Source: Luteimonas mephitis DSM 12574 (GTDB lineage Bacteria; Pseudomonadota; Gammaproteobacteria; Xanthomonadales; Xanthomonadaceae). From it: a stretch of DNA of 64,000 nucleotides. The position numbers and the translations under genes are program-made. The notes below the pieces were generated by a model that worked only from the letters and a program-made list of their open reading frames with translations, had not been told where the DNA came from and ran no database searches. The stretch spans positions 145,001-209,000 of the forward strand of contig NZ_AULN01000012.1 in assembly GCF_000422305.1 (NCBI RefSeq). The letters are read 5' to 3'. Positions 1 through 12,083 of the stretch are shown here, in pieces (the first letter of the stretch is position 1; the number at the start of each line of letters is the position of its first letter).

Positions 1-98
1 CGTAGAGGCTAAGGCGAGGTGTCGAGAGGCACCTTTATTGAAGTTGTAGTTCGTTGTGTTCGCAACGACATTAACTCCGAGGCGACTTGGGGTTATAT
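1..98 (+). other. 3' end of 16S-23S rRNA internal transcribed spacer
   Basis: This is the spacer immediately upstream of 23S rRNA. The visible 98 bases hold no tRNA-like cloverleaf; any tRNA-Ala/Ile would lie before the window. Bases 86-105 pair with 2970-2989 with one mismatch, forming the processing stem that brackets 23S rRNA and is normally cut by RNase III. Confidence 0.75.
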
Positions 99-2978
<2,880 letters not shown>

Positions 2979-3153
2979 ATAACCTCAAGTGGCCTTGGAC
3001 TCGACGACACGTCGGTGTTCGAACCAAACAGTTTCGCTACGTCCCAACTTATTCGCCAACGGCAGGCCGCGTCATGGGCTTGTTCCGAGGCAACCAACGA
3101 GAGCGTGTGCGCGTTTATGGGCCAGTTGACCGGCTTCGCGACCCTCCACCCTC

Positions 3154-3269
3154 TCCCTGGTGACAATAGCTGCGTGGAACCACCCGATCCCATCCCGAAC
3201 TCGGAAGTGAAACGCGCACGCGCCGATGGTAGTGTGCACTTAGCATGCGAGAGTAGGTCATTGCCAGGG
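3154..3269 (+). rRNA. rrf: 5S ribosomal RNA
   Basis: The 5S RNA core is recognisable: CCCATCCCGAACTCGGAAGT, then CGCCGATGGTAGTGTG and GCGAGAGTAGGTCATTGCCA. The 5' segment CCCTGGTGAC pairs with the 3' segment around ATTGCCAGGG to close helix I. It lies 175 nt after 23S in the same orientation and is followed directly by a strong terminator, so it ends the operon. No tRNA lies in the 23S-5S spacer or after 5S. Confidence 0.95.
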
Positions 3270-3280
3270 TCTTTACCCCG

Positions 3281-3315
3281 AAACCCCGCAGCTACGGCTG
3301 CGGGGTTTCTTTTTT
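3281..3315 (+). terminator. Rho-independent terminator of the rRNA operon
   Basis: A perfect 12-bp stem (AAACCCCGCAGC at 3281-3292 with its complement at 3297-3308) closes a 4-base loop and is followed by a run of T at 3310-3315. It lies 11 nt after 5S rRNA. The 240 bases from here to rpiA hold no gene that I can support. Confidence 0.95.
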
Positions 3316-3555
3316 GATCGGGCTACTGGCAGTTGCGCTGTGAGAGCAGCTCAAGTCGGTAGTTCCAAGGGGGCGACGAGACAGATATCCGCCCCGGCAT
3401 CGATGGCCGAAGATGGTTGGCAGGGGATTCGGCGATCCCGCATTCCGGCTCTGCCGTGGATGCCGGGTGTCCCGCGCGTTAGGCAAGCAGTGGGCGACCT
3501 CGCGACGGAGGTTGTTCAGCCAGTCAACCAGTCGGAATGACGGCGGCCGCCTGCG

Positions 3556-4203
3556 CTAGAGCAGCAGCGGCGTGTCGCCGCCGACGATGACGATATCGGC
3601 CGGGCGTCGTGCGAACAGGCCGACGCTCACGACGCCGGGGATCTGGTTGAGTTCGCGTTCGAGGACCAGCGGCTCGCTGATGGCCAGGCCATGCACGTCG
3701 AGGATCCAGTTGCCGTTGTCGGTCACCACGCCTTCGCGCCAGACCGGCTGCGCGCCTGTGGCGGCCACGATCTCGCGTGCGACCAGGCTCCTCGCCATCG
3801 GGATGACCTCGATCGGCAGCGGGAACTTGCCAAGCACGTCGACCCGTTTGCCCGGGTCGATGATGCATACGAACTTGCTACTGGCTTCGGCAATGATCTT
3901 TTCGCGGGTCAGTGCTGCGCCGCCACCCTTGATCAGGCACTTGCGTGGGTCGCACTCGTCCGCGCCGTCAACGTAGAGCGGCAGCTGGCCGGCATGGTTG
4001 AGTTCGATGACCTCGATGCCATGCCCGCGCAGGCGCGCGCTGCTCTGCTCGGAGCTGGAAACCGCGCCCGCGATCCGGTGCTTGATCCGTGCCAGGGCGT
4101 CGATGAAATAGGCAACGGTCGAACCGGTGCCGACGCCCACGACCATGCCATCCTCGACATAGTCGATGGCTTTCTCGGCGGCGTCTCGCTTGGCGTCAGT
4201 CAT
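3556..4203 (-). CDS. rpiA: Ribose-5-phosphate isomerase A
   Basis: Interconverts ribose 5-phosphate and ribulose 5-phosphate in the cytosolic non-oxidative pentose phosphate pathway. The protein has 215 residues, normal for RpiA. Family motifs are visible: the phosphate-binding GTGST at 25-29, DGADE at 79-83 and [11 protein letters not shown] at 92-102, whose Glu101 matches the catalytic glutamate (Glu103 of the E. coli enzyme). The ATG start at 4203 gives the usual N-terminus. It converges on the rRNA operon and follows the EVE gene after about 135 nt, which contain a 12-bp perfect palindrome GCAGACGTCTGC at 4282-4293. Transketolase, the same pathway, is at the far end of the window. Confidence 0.96.
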   Translation of the reverse strand: MTDAKRDAAEKAIDYVEDGMVVGVGTGSTVAYFIDALARIKHRIAGAVSSSEQSSARLRGHGIEVIELNHAGQLPLYVDGADECDPRKCLIKGGGAALTREKIIAEASSKFVCIIDPGKRVDVLGKFPLPIEVIPMARSLVAREIVAATGAQPVWREGVVTDNGNWILDVHGLAISEPLVLERELNQIPGVVSVGLFARRPADIVIVGGDTPLLL

Positions 4204-4338
4204 ATGCGTCCGTTTGATGGCGGGTAAAGCTGAGAAGGGTTTCGCTGGCCGGCTTGGGCCGCGGGCTTGTCGATCGTAATGGCAGACGTCTGCGAATCAG
4301 GCCGCTCCCGCCAGTCGACGCGAGGCGCGATTCATGAA

Positions 4339-4814
<476 letters not shown>

Positions 4815-4818
<4 letters not shown>

Positions 4819-5405
4819 TTGGCGGTGCCGGGCGGTGCGGGAAAGGTTTCGCGCTCGCTGCAGATGGCGTCCATGGACACGTCCCAGGGCTCGGCAGCGA
4901 TCGCGTCGACCTGCTGGCTGGCGAATGCCGCACCGACCAGCCACGGCGGCGGCGCGCGATCATGCCGGAATGCGAAGCTGCGATCGTACCAGCCGGCGCC
5001 CATCCCGAGGCGATGGCAGTTTGCGTCGAATGCGACCAGCGGCGCGACGACCAGGGCCATGTCCTCGGCGGTGAGCAGGGAATCGGGCGCGACGTCGGGC
5101 TCCGGGATTCCGAAGCGGTTCGAGACCAGCGCAGCGCCGGGGCGCCACGGTGCGAAGCGAAGCTGCTCCCCGTGCAGGACGGGCAGGCAATAGGTGAGGG
5201 TCGGTGGCAGCCGCAGTTGCCAGGCGTGCAGCCCGATCTCGCCGTCGACCGCCCAGTAGCCGGCGACGTGGCCGCGTCCGGGCATGAAGGTCAGCGAGAG
5301 CAGCTGTTCGGCCAGGCCCTCGGCTGCGGCGATGCGTTCACTGGCCGGGGTGGTGCGGCGTTGTGCGCGGATGGCGCGGCGCAGTGCGCGGGCGTCCTGG
5401 TTCAT
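4815..5405 (-). CDS. 5-formyltetrahydrofolate cyclo-ligase
   Basis: ATP-dependent conversion of 5-formyl-THF to 5,10-methenyl-THF, recycling an inhibitory folate in one-carbon metabolism. The 196-residue protein has the nucleotide/folate-binding GMGAGWYD motif at 134-141, a variant of the usual GxGxGYYD, and a conserved Glu in GEIGLH near 56. The start at 5405 was chosen because the sequence upstream belongs to the 6S RNA region and codes for nothing family-like. The gene follows zapA and 6S RNA, the classic gammaproteobacterial zapA-ssrS-ygfA arrangement, and overlaps the EVE gene by 4 bases. Confidence 0.94.
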
Positions 5406-5472
5406 GCAGTGCCCATCAGCGGCAACTGCATCGCACGCGCGGCTCCGAAGGCTGGTGCCCCGGCGCGGGAAA

Positions 5473-5663
5473 ACACGTCCTCCGCCATGTCGATGCATGC
5501 CAAACGACCTTGAACCCGGGGTTCAAGTGGGAGCGCCGGGAATCCATCGGGCTTACCGCTGCGAGGCGGGCTTGCACACCCGGTTTCCACTGCGCCCCCG
5601 TGGTCGTCATTAAGGGACAAGGCGTATGTTTGTGCACGCCGTCGATCACGGCAGAGGACGCGT
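5473..5663 (-). ncRNA. ssrS: 6S RNA
   Basis: 6S RNA is a small RNA that binds sigma70-RNA polymerase in stationary phase and mimics an open promoter. On the minus strand there is the diagnostic 3'-side hairpin CTTGAACCCCGGGTTCAAG (about 5509-5527). Both ends pair: the 5' CACGCGTCCTCTGCCGTG (from 5664 downward) with the 3' CATGGCGGAGGACGTG (ending near 5474). The length is about 190 nt and the position between zapA and the cyclo-ligase gene is the conserved one. The exact ends are estimates. The small reading frames here are not conserved proteins. Confidence 0.85.
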
Positions 5664-5667
5664 GGGG

Positions 5668-5673
5668 AGTATA
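5668..5673 (-). promoter_or_regulatory. -10 element of 6S RNA promoter
   Basis: On the minus strand, TATACT lies 5-7 bases before the deduced 5' end of 6S RNA and fits a sigma70 -10 box. No good -35 hexamer was found at the usual spacing. Confidence 0.5.
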
Positions 5674-5756
5674 GCCCGGGAAGGTGTCCGGCCGGTTCCG
5701 TTCGTCGGTCGGCGTTCATCGCAGTCGGCGGCATCGGCCGCGTGCAAACGCTGCGA

Positions 5757-6050
5757 TCAGGCATCGAGCAGCGTGTCGAGCTTGCGCTGGAGTTCGCCCA
5801 GCGTGCGCGCGATCTCGCGGTCGCGGTGGCCGGATTCGTCGCGCAACTGCTGCAGTTCGTGGGCAAAGTTGAGCGCTGCCAGGACGGCGACGCGATCGAC
5901 CGCGGCCATGCGGTTGGCGCCGCGTACTTCGCGCATCCTGGCGTCGAGCAGCTTGGCGGCGGCCATCAGGCTTTCCCGCTCGCCGGGTTCGACGCCAACG
6001 GTGTATTCGCGATCCAGGACGCGGATGCTGGTCGGTTCGCTGGCGCTCAC
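5757..6050 (-). CDS. zapA: Cell division protein ZapA
   Basis: A cytoplasmic Z-ring-associated protein that bundles FtsZ filaments. The 97-residue product has the N-terminal beta segment (IRVLDREYTVGV) followed by a long helix/coiled coil, typical of ZapA. The start is GTG at 6050, which overlaps the stop of the upstream coiled-coil gene by 4 bases (GTGA). It lies immediately upstream of 6S RNA, its conserved position in gammaproteobacteria. Confidence 0.93.
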   Translation of the reverse strand: MSASEPTSIRVLDREYTVGVEPGERESLMAAAKLLDARMREVRGANRMAAVDRVAVLAALNFAHELQQLRDESGHRDREIARTLGELQRKLDTLLDA

Positions 6051-6268
6051 GTGTGCTGCTCCAGCGACTTGAGCCGCGCGATCATCGCCTCGACGCGCGA
6101 GCGCGCCTGTTCGTTCTTCGCCAGCAGCTGCGAGCGTTCGCCGGCCAGCTGTTCCTGCTGCTGGCGCAGGCTGCGGTTTTCCTCGGCCAGCCGCCGGGTG
6201 CGATCGGCAAGCGTGTCGAAGCGTTCGCCGAGTGCGCGCAGCTGTTCGATCACATCCTGACTGTCCAT
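6047..6268 (-). CDS. ZapB-like coiled-coil protein (TIGR02449 family)
   Basis: A 73-residue, almost entirely coiled-coil protein rich in Gln, Glu and Arg (segments such as EENRSLRQQQEQL). It lies directly upstream of and overlaps zapA by 4 bases. Proteins of this size and place belong to the TIGR02449 family and are sometimes named cell division protein ZapB or SlyX-like. The ATG at 6268 is the natural start. Cotranscription with zapA supports a role at the division ring, which is an inference. Confidence 0.82.
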   Translation of the reverse strand: MDSQDVIEQLRALGERFDTLADRTRRLAEENRSLRQQQEQLAGERSQLLAKNEQARSRVEAMIARLKSLEQHT

Positions 6269-6299
6269 GTCGGCACGATAGGCACGCGGCAGGGGGCGG

Positions 6300-8504
6300 T
6301 CAAGGCGTGCCCGCGCCCGTCCGGCCCTGGCCCTGGTTCCAGTGCTGGATGAACGACAGGCAGGCGTGGGTTTCCAGCGGCGGCGACAGCCAGAACCCCT
6401 GGATCTCGTCGCAGTCCTTGTTTCGCAGGAAGTCGAGCTGGGCCTGCGTCTCCACGCCCTCGGCAACGACGTTCAGCCCCAGCGAATGGGCCATGGTGAT
6501 CACCGTGCTGGTGATCGCGGCATCGTCCGGGTCGCGGGAGAGGTCGTCGATGAACTCCTTGTCGATCTTGATCGTGGTGATCGGCAGCCGCTTGAGATAG
6601 GCGAGCGACGAATAGCCGGTGCCGAAGTCGTCGATCGCCAGCGACACGCCGATCGCGCGGAAGGCCTGCAGCTTGTTCGCCGTCTGCACCGCGTTCGCCA
6701 TCAGCACGCTCTCGGTCAGCTCGAGCTCCAGCGCGCCGGGCGGTATCCCGGTGTCGGCCAGGATCCGCCGCACCACGTCGGGGAAATTGCCGCGCAGCAG
6801 CTGCAGCACCGACATGTTGACCGCCATGTTCAGGTCGGCAAGGCCGTGCTGGCGCCAGCGCCGCAGGGTCAGGCAGGCCTCGCGCAGCGCCCATTCGCCG
6901 ATCTCCAGGATCAGCCCGCTTTCCTCGGCAAGCGGGATGAACACGCTGGGCGGGATGACGCCGTGTTCGACGCTGGTCCAGCGCAGAAGTGCCTCGACCC
7001 CGGTGATGCGCGAGGATTCCAGCGCCAGCCGCGGCTGGTAAACCAGGTGCAACTCGCCGCGATCGATGACCTTGCGCAGGGCACCGGCGATGGTCGCGCG
7101 CTGGCGGATCGACACGTCCATCACGTCGTCATAGCGGACGAAGGTGCGCCGGCCCGCGGCCTTGGCCTGGTACATCGCGGTGTCGGCCTGCTTGAGCAGT
7201 TCGGTCGGGACCTGCCCGTGGTCCGGGTAGACGCTGATGCCGATCGAGGGCGAGATCGAGATTTCCTGGCGCTCGTCGATGATCAGCGGCGCCTCGAACG
7301 CCATGATGATCTCGCGCGCGATCTTGTCCGCGTCGGCCAGGGTGTCGAGGTTCTCCAGCACCACGGTGAACTCGTCTCCGCTGAGCCGCGCAACCGTGTG
7401 ATGCTGGCCGACGGTCTGCTGCAGCCGCACCGCGGCCGAGCGCAGGATGCGGTCGCCGGCGGCGTGCCCGAGCGAGTCGTTGATGTCCTTGAAGCGGTCG
7501 AGGTCGAGGAACAGCACGGCGACGCGGTTGTTCTCGCGCCGCGCGCGCACGATTGCGCGCGACAGCCGTTCCGACAGCAGGGTGCGGTTGGGCAGGTTGG
7601 TCAGGGTGTCGAAGTTGGCCAGGTAGCGCAGCTCCTGCTCGGCGCGCTTTTGCTGGGTGATGTCGCTGAGCACCGCGACGTAAAGCGGCGGCTCGCCTTC
7701 GGCCTCCTGCACCACGCTGGTCTCGATCGCGCAGAGGAACTCTTCGCCGTCCTTGCGCCGCTGCCACATTTCGCCCGAGAAGCGGCCCTGGCGGGTGGCG
7801 ATGTCGCGCACGTGGCGGTAGAAGGCCGGGTCGTGCTGCGGGCTGTCGAGCAGGTCGGCGCCGCGGCCGATGACCTGTTCGTCCTCGTAGCCGGTCATGC
7901 GGGTGAACGCCGGGTTGACGGAGACGAACCTGAAATCGCCGTCGAGGACCGTGACCGCTTCGTTCATGTTGCGCAGCACCGCGCTGGCAATGCGCCGCTC
8001 GCGCTCGACGTGCCGGTCGTTGGTGATGTTGAGTGAGGTGCCCGCCACGCGTCGCACGCGGCCGTCAGCATCGCGGGCGACCACGCGGCCGCGCGCGCGG
8101 ATCCAGGTCCACTCGTCCCTGACGTCGAGCACGCGGTGCTCGGAGCGGAACATCGGGGTCGCGCCTTCAAGGTATTTGCGCAGGCGTTCGCGCACCAGCG
8201 GCAGGTCATCGGGATGGATTACCTGGACGAGTTCGACCAGCTGCGGCAACTGCGGCAGCCCGTCGTCGGATGCGGTTCCGTCCGGCTGCGACCGGCGCAG
8301 CTTGTCGGCGACCAGGTCGTAGTCCCAGTAGTGTTCGCCGGTGGCCCAAAGTGCCAGCTTCAGCCGCTCCTCTCGATCCCTGAGCTGGTCGACGTACGCC
8401 CGTTCGCTGCGTCGTCGCAGCGTCGTCAGGACTGCCAGCGCCACGACCAATGCCAACACCAGGAGAGTGATCCCCAGCACCAGCAGGTCGGCATGATCGA
8501 TCAA
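6300..8504 (-). CDS. PAS-GGDEF-EAL cyclic-di-GMP signalling protein
   Basis: A 734-residue protein for making and/or breaking c-di-GMP. Order: one N-terminal membrane helix (about 7-27), a PAS-like domain (about 45-165), a second PAS (about 172-290), a GGDEF domain with signature SGDEF at 375-379, and an EAL domain with intact EAL at 504-506, ExTE near 596, DDFGTG at 625-630, KID near 646-648 and AEGVE near 681. The start is uncertain: I prefer TTG at 8504 because GGAGGGG lies at good spacing before it; an ATG at 8582 would add 26 residues and push into the divergent promoter region. The reading frame stays open far upstream but overlaps the opposite genes and is not conserved there. It lies 31 nt upstream of the zapB-like gene. 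Confidence 0.9.
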   Translation of the reverse strand: MIDHADLLVLGITLLVLALVVALAVLTTLRRRSERAYVDQLRDREERLKLALWATGEHYWDYDLVADKLRRSQPDGTASDDGLPQLPQLVELVQVIHPDDLPLVRERLRKYLEGATPMFRSEHRVLDVRDEWTWIRARGRVVARDADGRVRRVAGTSLNITNDRHVERERRIASAVLRNMNEAVTVLDGDFRFVSVNPAFTRMTGYEDEQVIGRGADLLDSPQHDPAFYRHVRDIATRQGRFSGEMWQRRKDGEEFLCAIETSVVQEAEGEPPLYVAVLSDITQQKRAEQELRYLANFDTLTNLPNRTLLSERLSRAIVRARRENNRVAVLFLDLDRFKDINDSLGHAAGDRILRSAAVRLQQTVGQHHTVARLSGDEFTVVLENLDTLADADKIAREIIMAFEAPLIIDERQEISISPSIGISVYPDHGQVPTELLKQADTAMYQAKAAGRRTFVRYDDVMDVSIRQRATIAGALRKVIDRGELHLVYQPRLALESSRITGVEALLRWTSVEHGVIPPSVFIPLAEESGLILEIGEWALREACLTLRRWRQHGLADLNMAVNMSVLQLLRGNFPDVVRRILADTGIPPGALELELTESVLMANAVQTANKLQAFRAIGVSLAIDDFGTGYSSLAYLKRLPITTIKIDKEFIDDLSRDPDDAAITSTVITMAHSLGLNVVAEGVETQAQLDFLRNKDCDEIQGFWLSPPLETHACLSFIQHWNQGQGRTGAGTP

Positions 8505-8631
8505 GGCGAGCCCCTCCGCCGCCGCCCCCGCGGCTGGATGCAGTGTAATCCAGTTATGCGCGCGCAAAGCGGGCGCGGGCATCGGCGCGGCGTTGGTACA
8601 CTGGTGCCCCACCGATTCCGGTCGCCTGCCT

Positions 8632-9177
8632 TTGTCCACGGCCCTGCCTTCCCTGCCCGAGATCGACGATGCCAGCCGCAGCCTCGGGCTGGGCGTGACC
8701 GCGCCGGAACTGCACGGCGCGCTGTGCGGCTGGCTGGCCGGAGGCGGTAGCGATGGTCCCGAGTGGCTGGGCAAGCTGCTGGTCGATGACACGTTGCCCG
8801 CGGTCGTCGAGGGCAGCGCCCTTGACCGCATGGCCAGGGCCAGCGCCGCACAGCTCGAGGACCGGAGCTTCGGCTTCGTGCTGCTGCTGCCCGACGACGA
8901 TGCCGGGCTGGCCGAGCGCAGCGGTGCGCTGTTCGACTGGTGTCGCGGGTTCCTCGGCGCCTTTGGCCTGGCGGCCGGGAAGGATCCGTCGCTGTCGGAC
9001 GAAGGGCACGAAGCACTGGCCGACATCGCCAGGCTTGCCGCCGCCTCGCCGCAGGAGGATGGCGACGAGGAAGACGAGGCCGCGCTGGCCGAGATCGAGG
9101 AGTTCGTGCGCGTGGCAACGCTGCTGCTGCACGGCGACTGCGCGCTCGGGCCGCGGCATCGCAGGAACCTCAACTGA
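8632..9177 (+). CDS. UPF0149 (YgfB/YecA) family protein
   Basis: About 181 residues of the UPF0149 family, a helical protein often encoded just before pepP, as here (83 nt gap). Typical features are ELHGALCGWLAGG near the N-terminus, a DWCRGFLGAFGL segment, and an acidic EDGDEEDEAALAEIEEF stretch before the C-terminus. The start is uncertain: TTG at 8632 fits the usual length, while a TTG at 8593 would add 13 residues. It is divergent from the GGDEF/EAL gene with a roughly 130-nt shared upstream region. Function not known. Confidence 0.88.
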   Translation: MSTALPSLPEIDDASRSLGLGVTAPELHGALCGWLAGGGSDGPEWLGKLLVDDTLPAVVEGSALDRMARASAAQLEDRSFGFVLLLPDDDAGLAERSGALFDWCRGFLGAFGLAAGKDPSLSDEGHEALADIARLAAASPQEDGDEEDEAALAEIEEFVRVATLLLHGDCALGPRHRRNLN

Positions 9178-9260
9178 GCGACGGGTGCATGCGATCCGGA
9201 GCTCGCCACATCGAACCCGCCAGCCCCGGGCCCGCCGGCCCGACCCGATTCCGGAACACC

Positions 9261-10592
9261 ATGGCCAGCAACCCCGTGATTCCCAAGGCCAGCTACGCAC
9301 GGCGCCGCAAGCAGCTGATGCGCATGGCGGGCAACGACGCGATCCTGATCCTGCCTGCCGCGCCCGAGCGCGTCCGCAGCCGCGACACCCGCTACCCGTA
9401 CCGGCAGGACTCCGACCTGCTGTACCTGGCCGGGTTCCCGGAACCCGAGGCGGTGCTGGTGCTGGTGCCGGGGCGCAAGCACGGCGAAAACCTGCTGTTC
9501 TGCCGCGAGCGCAACCCCGAGCGTGAAGCCTGGGACGGGCCGCGCACCGGACCGGAGGGCGCGGTCGAAGCCTTCGGCATGGACGACGCCTACCCGATCG
9601 ACGACATCGACGACATCCTGCCCGGCCTGCTCGAAGGCCGCACCCGCGTGTACTACCACTTCGGCCGCGACACCGATTTCGACCTCAAGCTGATCGGCTG
9701 GCTCAACCGCGTGCGCGCGCAGTCGCGACGCGGGGCGCAGTCACCGCACGAGTTCCTCGAACTGGGCCACCTGCTCGACGAGATGCGCCTGTTCAAGTCG
9801 CGCGACGAGCTCAAGCTGATGCGCCGCGCGGCCGCGGTCAGCGTGCTGGCGCACGAGGCGGCGATGCGCGCGGCGCGGCCGGGCGTGCGCGAGTACGAGC
9901 TGCAGGCCGAGATCGAGCGCGTGTTCCGCGCCAGCGACGCGTGTCCGGCCTACGGCACCATCGTCGGTGCAGGCGCCAACGGCTGCGTGCTCCACTACAT
10001 CGCCAACAACGCGCAGGCGAAGGACGGCGACCTGGTGCTGGTCGATGCCGGCGCCGAGATCCGCGGCTACGCCGCCGACATCACCCGCACGTTCCCGGTC
10101 AATGGCCGCTTCAACAAGGAGCAGCGGGCGCTGCACGACCTGGTCGGCGCGGCGCAGGTTGCGGCACTGGCGCAGGCCCGCCCGGGCGTTGCCTACGAGG
10201 CCGGCCATGACGCCGCGGTCGCGACGCTGACCGAAGGCCTGCTCAAGCTCGGCCTGCTCAAGGGCAAGCTGGAAAAGAACATTGCCGACGGCAACCACAA
10301 GCGCTTCTATCCGCACAAGACCGGGCACTGGCTGGGGCTCGACGTGCACGACGTCGGCGACTACCGCATCGACGGCGAATCGCGCCAGCTCGAGCCGGGC
10401 ATGGTGTTCACCATCGAGCCGGGCTTGTACGTGTCGCCGGACGACATGTCGGTGCCGGCAAAATGGCGCGGGATCGGCATCCGCACCGAGGACGACGTGC
10501 TCGTCACCCAGGACGGGCATGAAGTCCTGACCGCGGGCCTGGCGCGCAGCGCCGACGAGATCGAGGCTTTCATGGCTGAGCGGACGCGCTAG
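9261..10592 (+). CDS. pepP: Xaa-Pro aminopeptidase P
   Basis: A cytosolic metalloaminopeptidase (M24B, two Mn ions) that removes an N-terminal residue preceding proline. The 443-residue protein has the N-terminal AMP_N domain followed by the pita-bread fold. The five metal ligands are present: Asp262, Asp273, His356, Glu386 and Glu410, in LVDAGAE, ADITRTF, GHW, TIEPGLY and RTEDD contexts. The ATG at 9261 is preceded by a short GGA; longer upstream frames are not family-like. The neighbouring UPF0149 gene upstream is a conserved partner. Confidence 0.96.
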   Translation: MASNPVIPKASYARRRKQLMRMAGNDAILILPAAPERVRSRDTRYPYRQDSDLLYLAGFPEPEAVLVLVPGRKHGENLLFCRERNPEREAWDGPRTGPEGAVEAFGMDDAYPIDDIDDILPGLLEGRTRVYYHFGRDTDFDLKLIGWLNRVRAQSRRGAQSPHEFLELGHLLDEMRLFKSRDELKLMRRAAAVSVLAHEAAMRAARPGVREYELQAEIERVFRASDACPAYGTIVGAGANGCVLHYIANNAQAKDGDLVLVDAGAEIRGYAADITRTFPVNGRFNKEQRALHDLVGAAQVAALAQARPGVAYEAGHDAAVATLTEGLLKLGLLKGKLEKNIADGNHKRFYPHKTGHWLGLDVHDVGDYRIDGESRQLEPGMVFTIEPGLYVSPDDMSVPAKWRGIGIRTEDDVLVTQDGHEVLTAGLARSADEIEAFMAERTR

Positions 10593-10609
10593 CCGATGCG
10601 CCATCGGCT
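10591..10609. other. Hairpin between convergent pepP and pepQ
   Basis: An 8-bp perfect inverted repeat (AGCCGATG / CATCGGCT, 3-base loop) overlaps the pepP stop codon. There is no T-run, so it may be an mRNA 3'-end stabiliser and not an intrinsic terminator. The rest of the 144-bp convergent gap shows nothing else. Confidence 0.35.
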
Positions 10610-10736
10610 GCGCCCGCGAACGCCCGGGCATGGATGACCGGGCAGGACGATCCGACGGGTCTGCGCACTATCGAATTGCGGTGCGTTCCAAAGGCGAACC
10701 GACCTGCGTCCGCATTCCGGAAGGTGCCTGCGACGT

Positions 10737-12071
10737 TCAACCCGCGCTGGCGAACTCCTCGCGCGTGAGGTTCACCGGCTCGCCGTCGGTGCAGGCCACG
10801 TCATCCTCGATGCGGATGCCGCCGTAAGGGCGGAACGCGTCCACGCGCGACCAGTCGACCGCATCGGCATGTCCATCGTGCCTGAGCTTCTCCAGCAGCA
10901 TGTCGATGAAGTAGATGCCCGGCTCGATGGTCACCACCATGCCCGGCTCCAGCACGCGGGTCAGGCGCAGGTAGGGGTGGCCGTCGGGCTTGTCGATGGT
11001 GCCGCCGGCGTCGGAGGCGGCGAAGCCGGCGACGTCGTGCACCTGCAGGCCGATGCCGTGGCCGAGTCCGTGCGGGAAGAACGCCGAGCTCACGCCGCTG
11101 GCCAGCGCGTCTTCGGGCGGGATCTTGATCACGCCGAAATCCTTGAGGATCGCGGCCAGGGCCAGGTGCGCGTCCAGGTGCAGCTGCCTGTAGTCGGCGC
11201 CGGCACGGACCTGCGCGCCCATCTTTTGCTGCGCGGCGTCGACCGCGTCGACCAGCGACTGGAACTCGTCGCCGGGATCGGCCGCGTAGGTGCGGGTAAT
11301 GTCGCTGGCATAGCCGCCGTGGCTGGCGCCGGCGTCGATCAGGAAGCTGCGCGCCGGCTTCGGCGGCAGCCGGCCCAGTTCGGTGTAGTGCAGCACCGCG
11401 GCGTGCTCGTTGAGTGCGACGATGTTGCTGTAGGGCAGGTCGCTGGCGTCCTGCCCGACGGCCTGGCAATAGGCCAGGTGGATGCCGAACTCGCTGGCGC
11501 CGGCGCGGAACGCGCGTTCGGCCGCGCGATGGCCGCGAACGCCGCGACGCGTGGCCTCGCGCATCATCGCGATCTCGTACGGCGTCTTGAACGCACGGTG
11601 GTACTCGAGGTAGTCCACGACCGCCCGCGGATTATTGGGCGCGAACGCGCCGTACTTGCCCAGCGCGCTCTGCGGCTCGCCCAGGATCGCGCAGCGGGTG
11701 GCGTTCTTCGGCAGGTGCTGCTGCGCCTCGTCGGGCTCGCGGATCACCACCACGTCGAAATGCTCGAGCCAGTAGCCGTTCGGAGCCTCCGGCACCACGT
11801 GCCAGTAGTCGTGCGGCTGCAGGTACACCAGGCGCGGCTTTTCGCCGGGCGTGTACACCAGCCAGCTGCCGGGGTTGCGGGTCAGCGGCAGCCAGGCCTT
11901 GAACTGGGGATTGACGGCGTAGGGATAGTCACGGTCGTCGAACACCTGGTAGTGCAGGGTGCCGCTGGGCACGACCAGGTGGTCCAGCCCGGCGCGCTCG
12001 AGCGCGGCGTCGGCGCGGATTTTCAGCACATTCAGATGCGCGGCATATAGGATTGCAGGTTCTGCATTCAT
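10737..12071 (-). CDS. pepQ: Xaa-Pro dipeptidase (prolidase)
   Basis: Cleaves Xaa-Pro dipeptides in the cytosol; the same family includes organophosphorus acid anhydrolases. The 444-residue length and ligand positions (Asp246, Asp257, His338, Glu383, Glu422) are almost those of the 443-residue E. coli PepQ. Motifs seen are LIDAGAS, SDITRTYA, HGLGHGIGL, TIEPGIYF and GIRIEDD. The ATG at 12071 lies only 12 bp from the divergent start of the next gene, so their expression signals must overlap. It converges on pepP. Confidence 0.95.
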   Translation of the reverse strand: MNAEPAILYAAHLNVLKIRADAALERAGLDHLVVPSGTLHYQVFDDRDYPYAVNPQFKAWLPLTRNPGSWLVYTPGEKPRLVYLQPHDYWHVVPEAPNGYWLEHFDVVVIREPDEAQQHLPKNATRCAILGEPQSALGKYGAFAPNNPRAVVDYLEYHRAFKTPYEIAMMREATRRGVRGHRAAERAFRAGASEFGIHLAYCQAVGQDASDLPYSNIVALNEHAAVLHYTELGRLPPKPARSFLIDAGASHGGYASDITRTYAADPGDEFQSLVDAVDAAQQKMGAQVRAGADYRQLHLDAHLALAAILKDFGVIKIPPEDALASGVSSAFFPHGLGHGIGLQVHDVAGFAASDAGGTIDKPDGHPYLRLTRVLEPGMVVTIEPGIYFIDMLLEKLRHDGHADAVDWSRVDAFRPYGGIRIEDDVACTDGEPVNLTREEFASAG

Positions 12072-12083
12072 CGACGGAGCACG

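Noticed and set aside
1-98. tRNA gene in the visible part of the 16S-23S spacer
   Set aside because: No acceptor stem, anticodon loop or TPsiC-like sequence found; tRNAs may lie upstream of the window.
5402-5866. Minus-strand open frames overlapping 6S RNA and the start of the cyclo-ligase gene
   Set aside because: The sequence is explained by the 6S RNA stem and hairpin; the peptides have no family-like features.
8505-9659. Upstream extension of the GGDEF/EAL frame at 6300 to 9659 (1119 codons)
   Set aside because: The extension overlaps the well-supported UPF0149 and pepP genes on the other strand and codes for Ser/Ala-rich, unconserved sequence.
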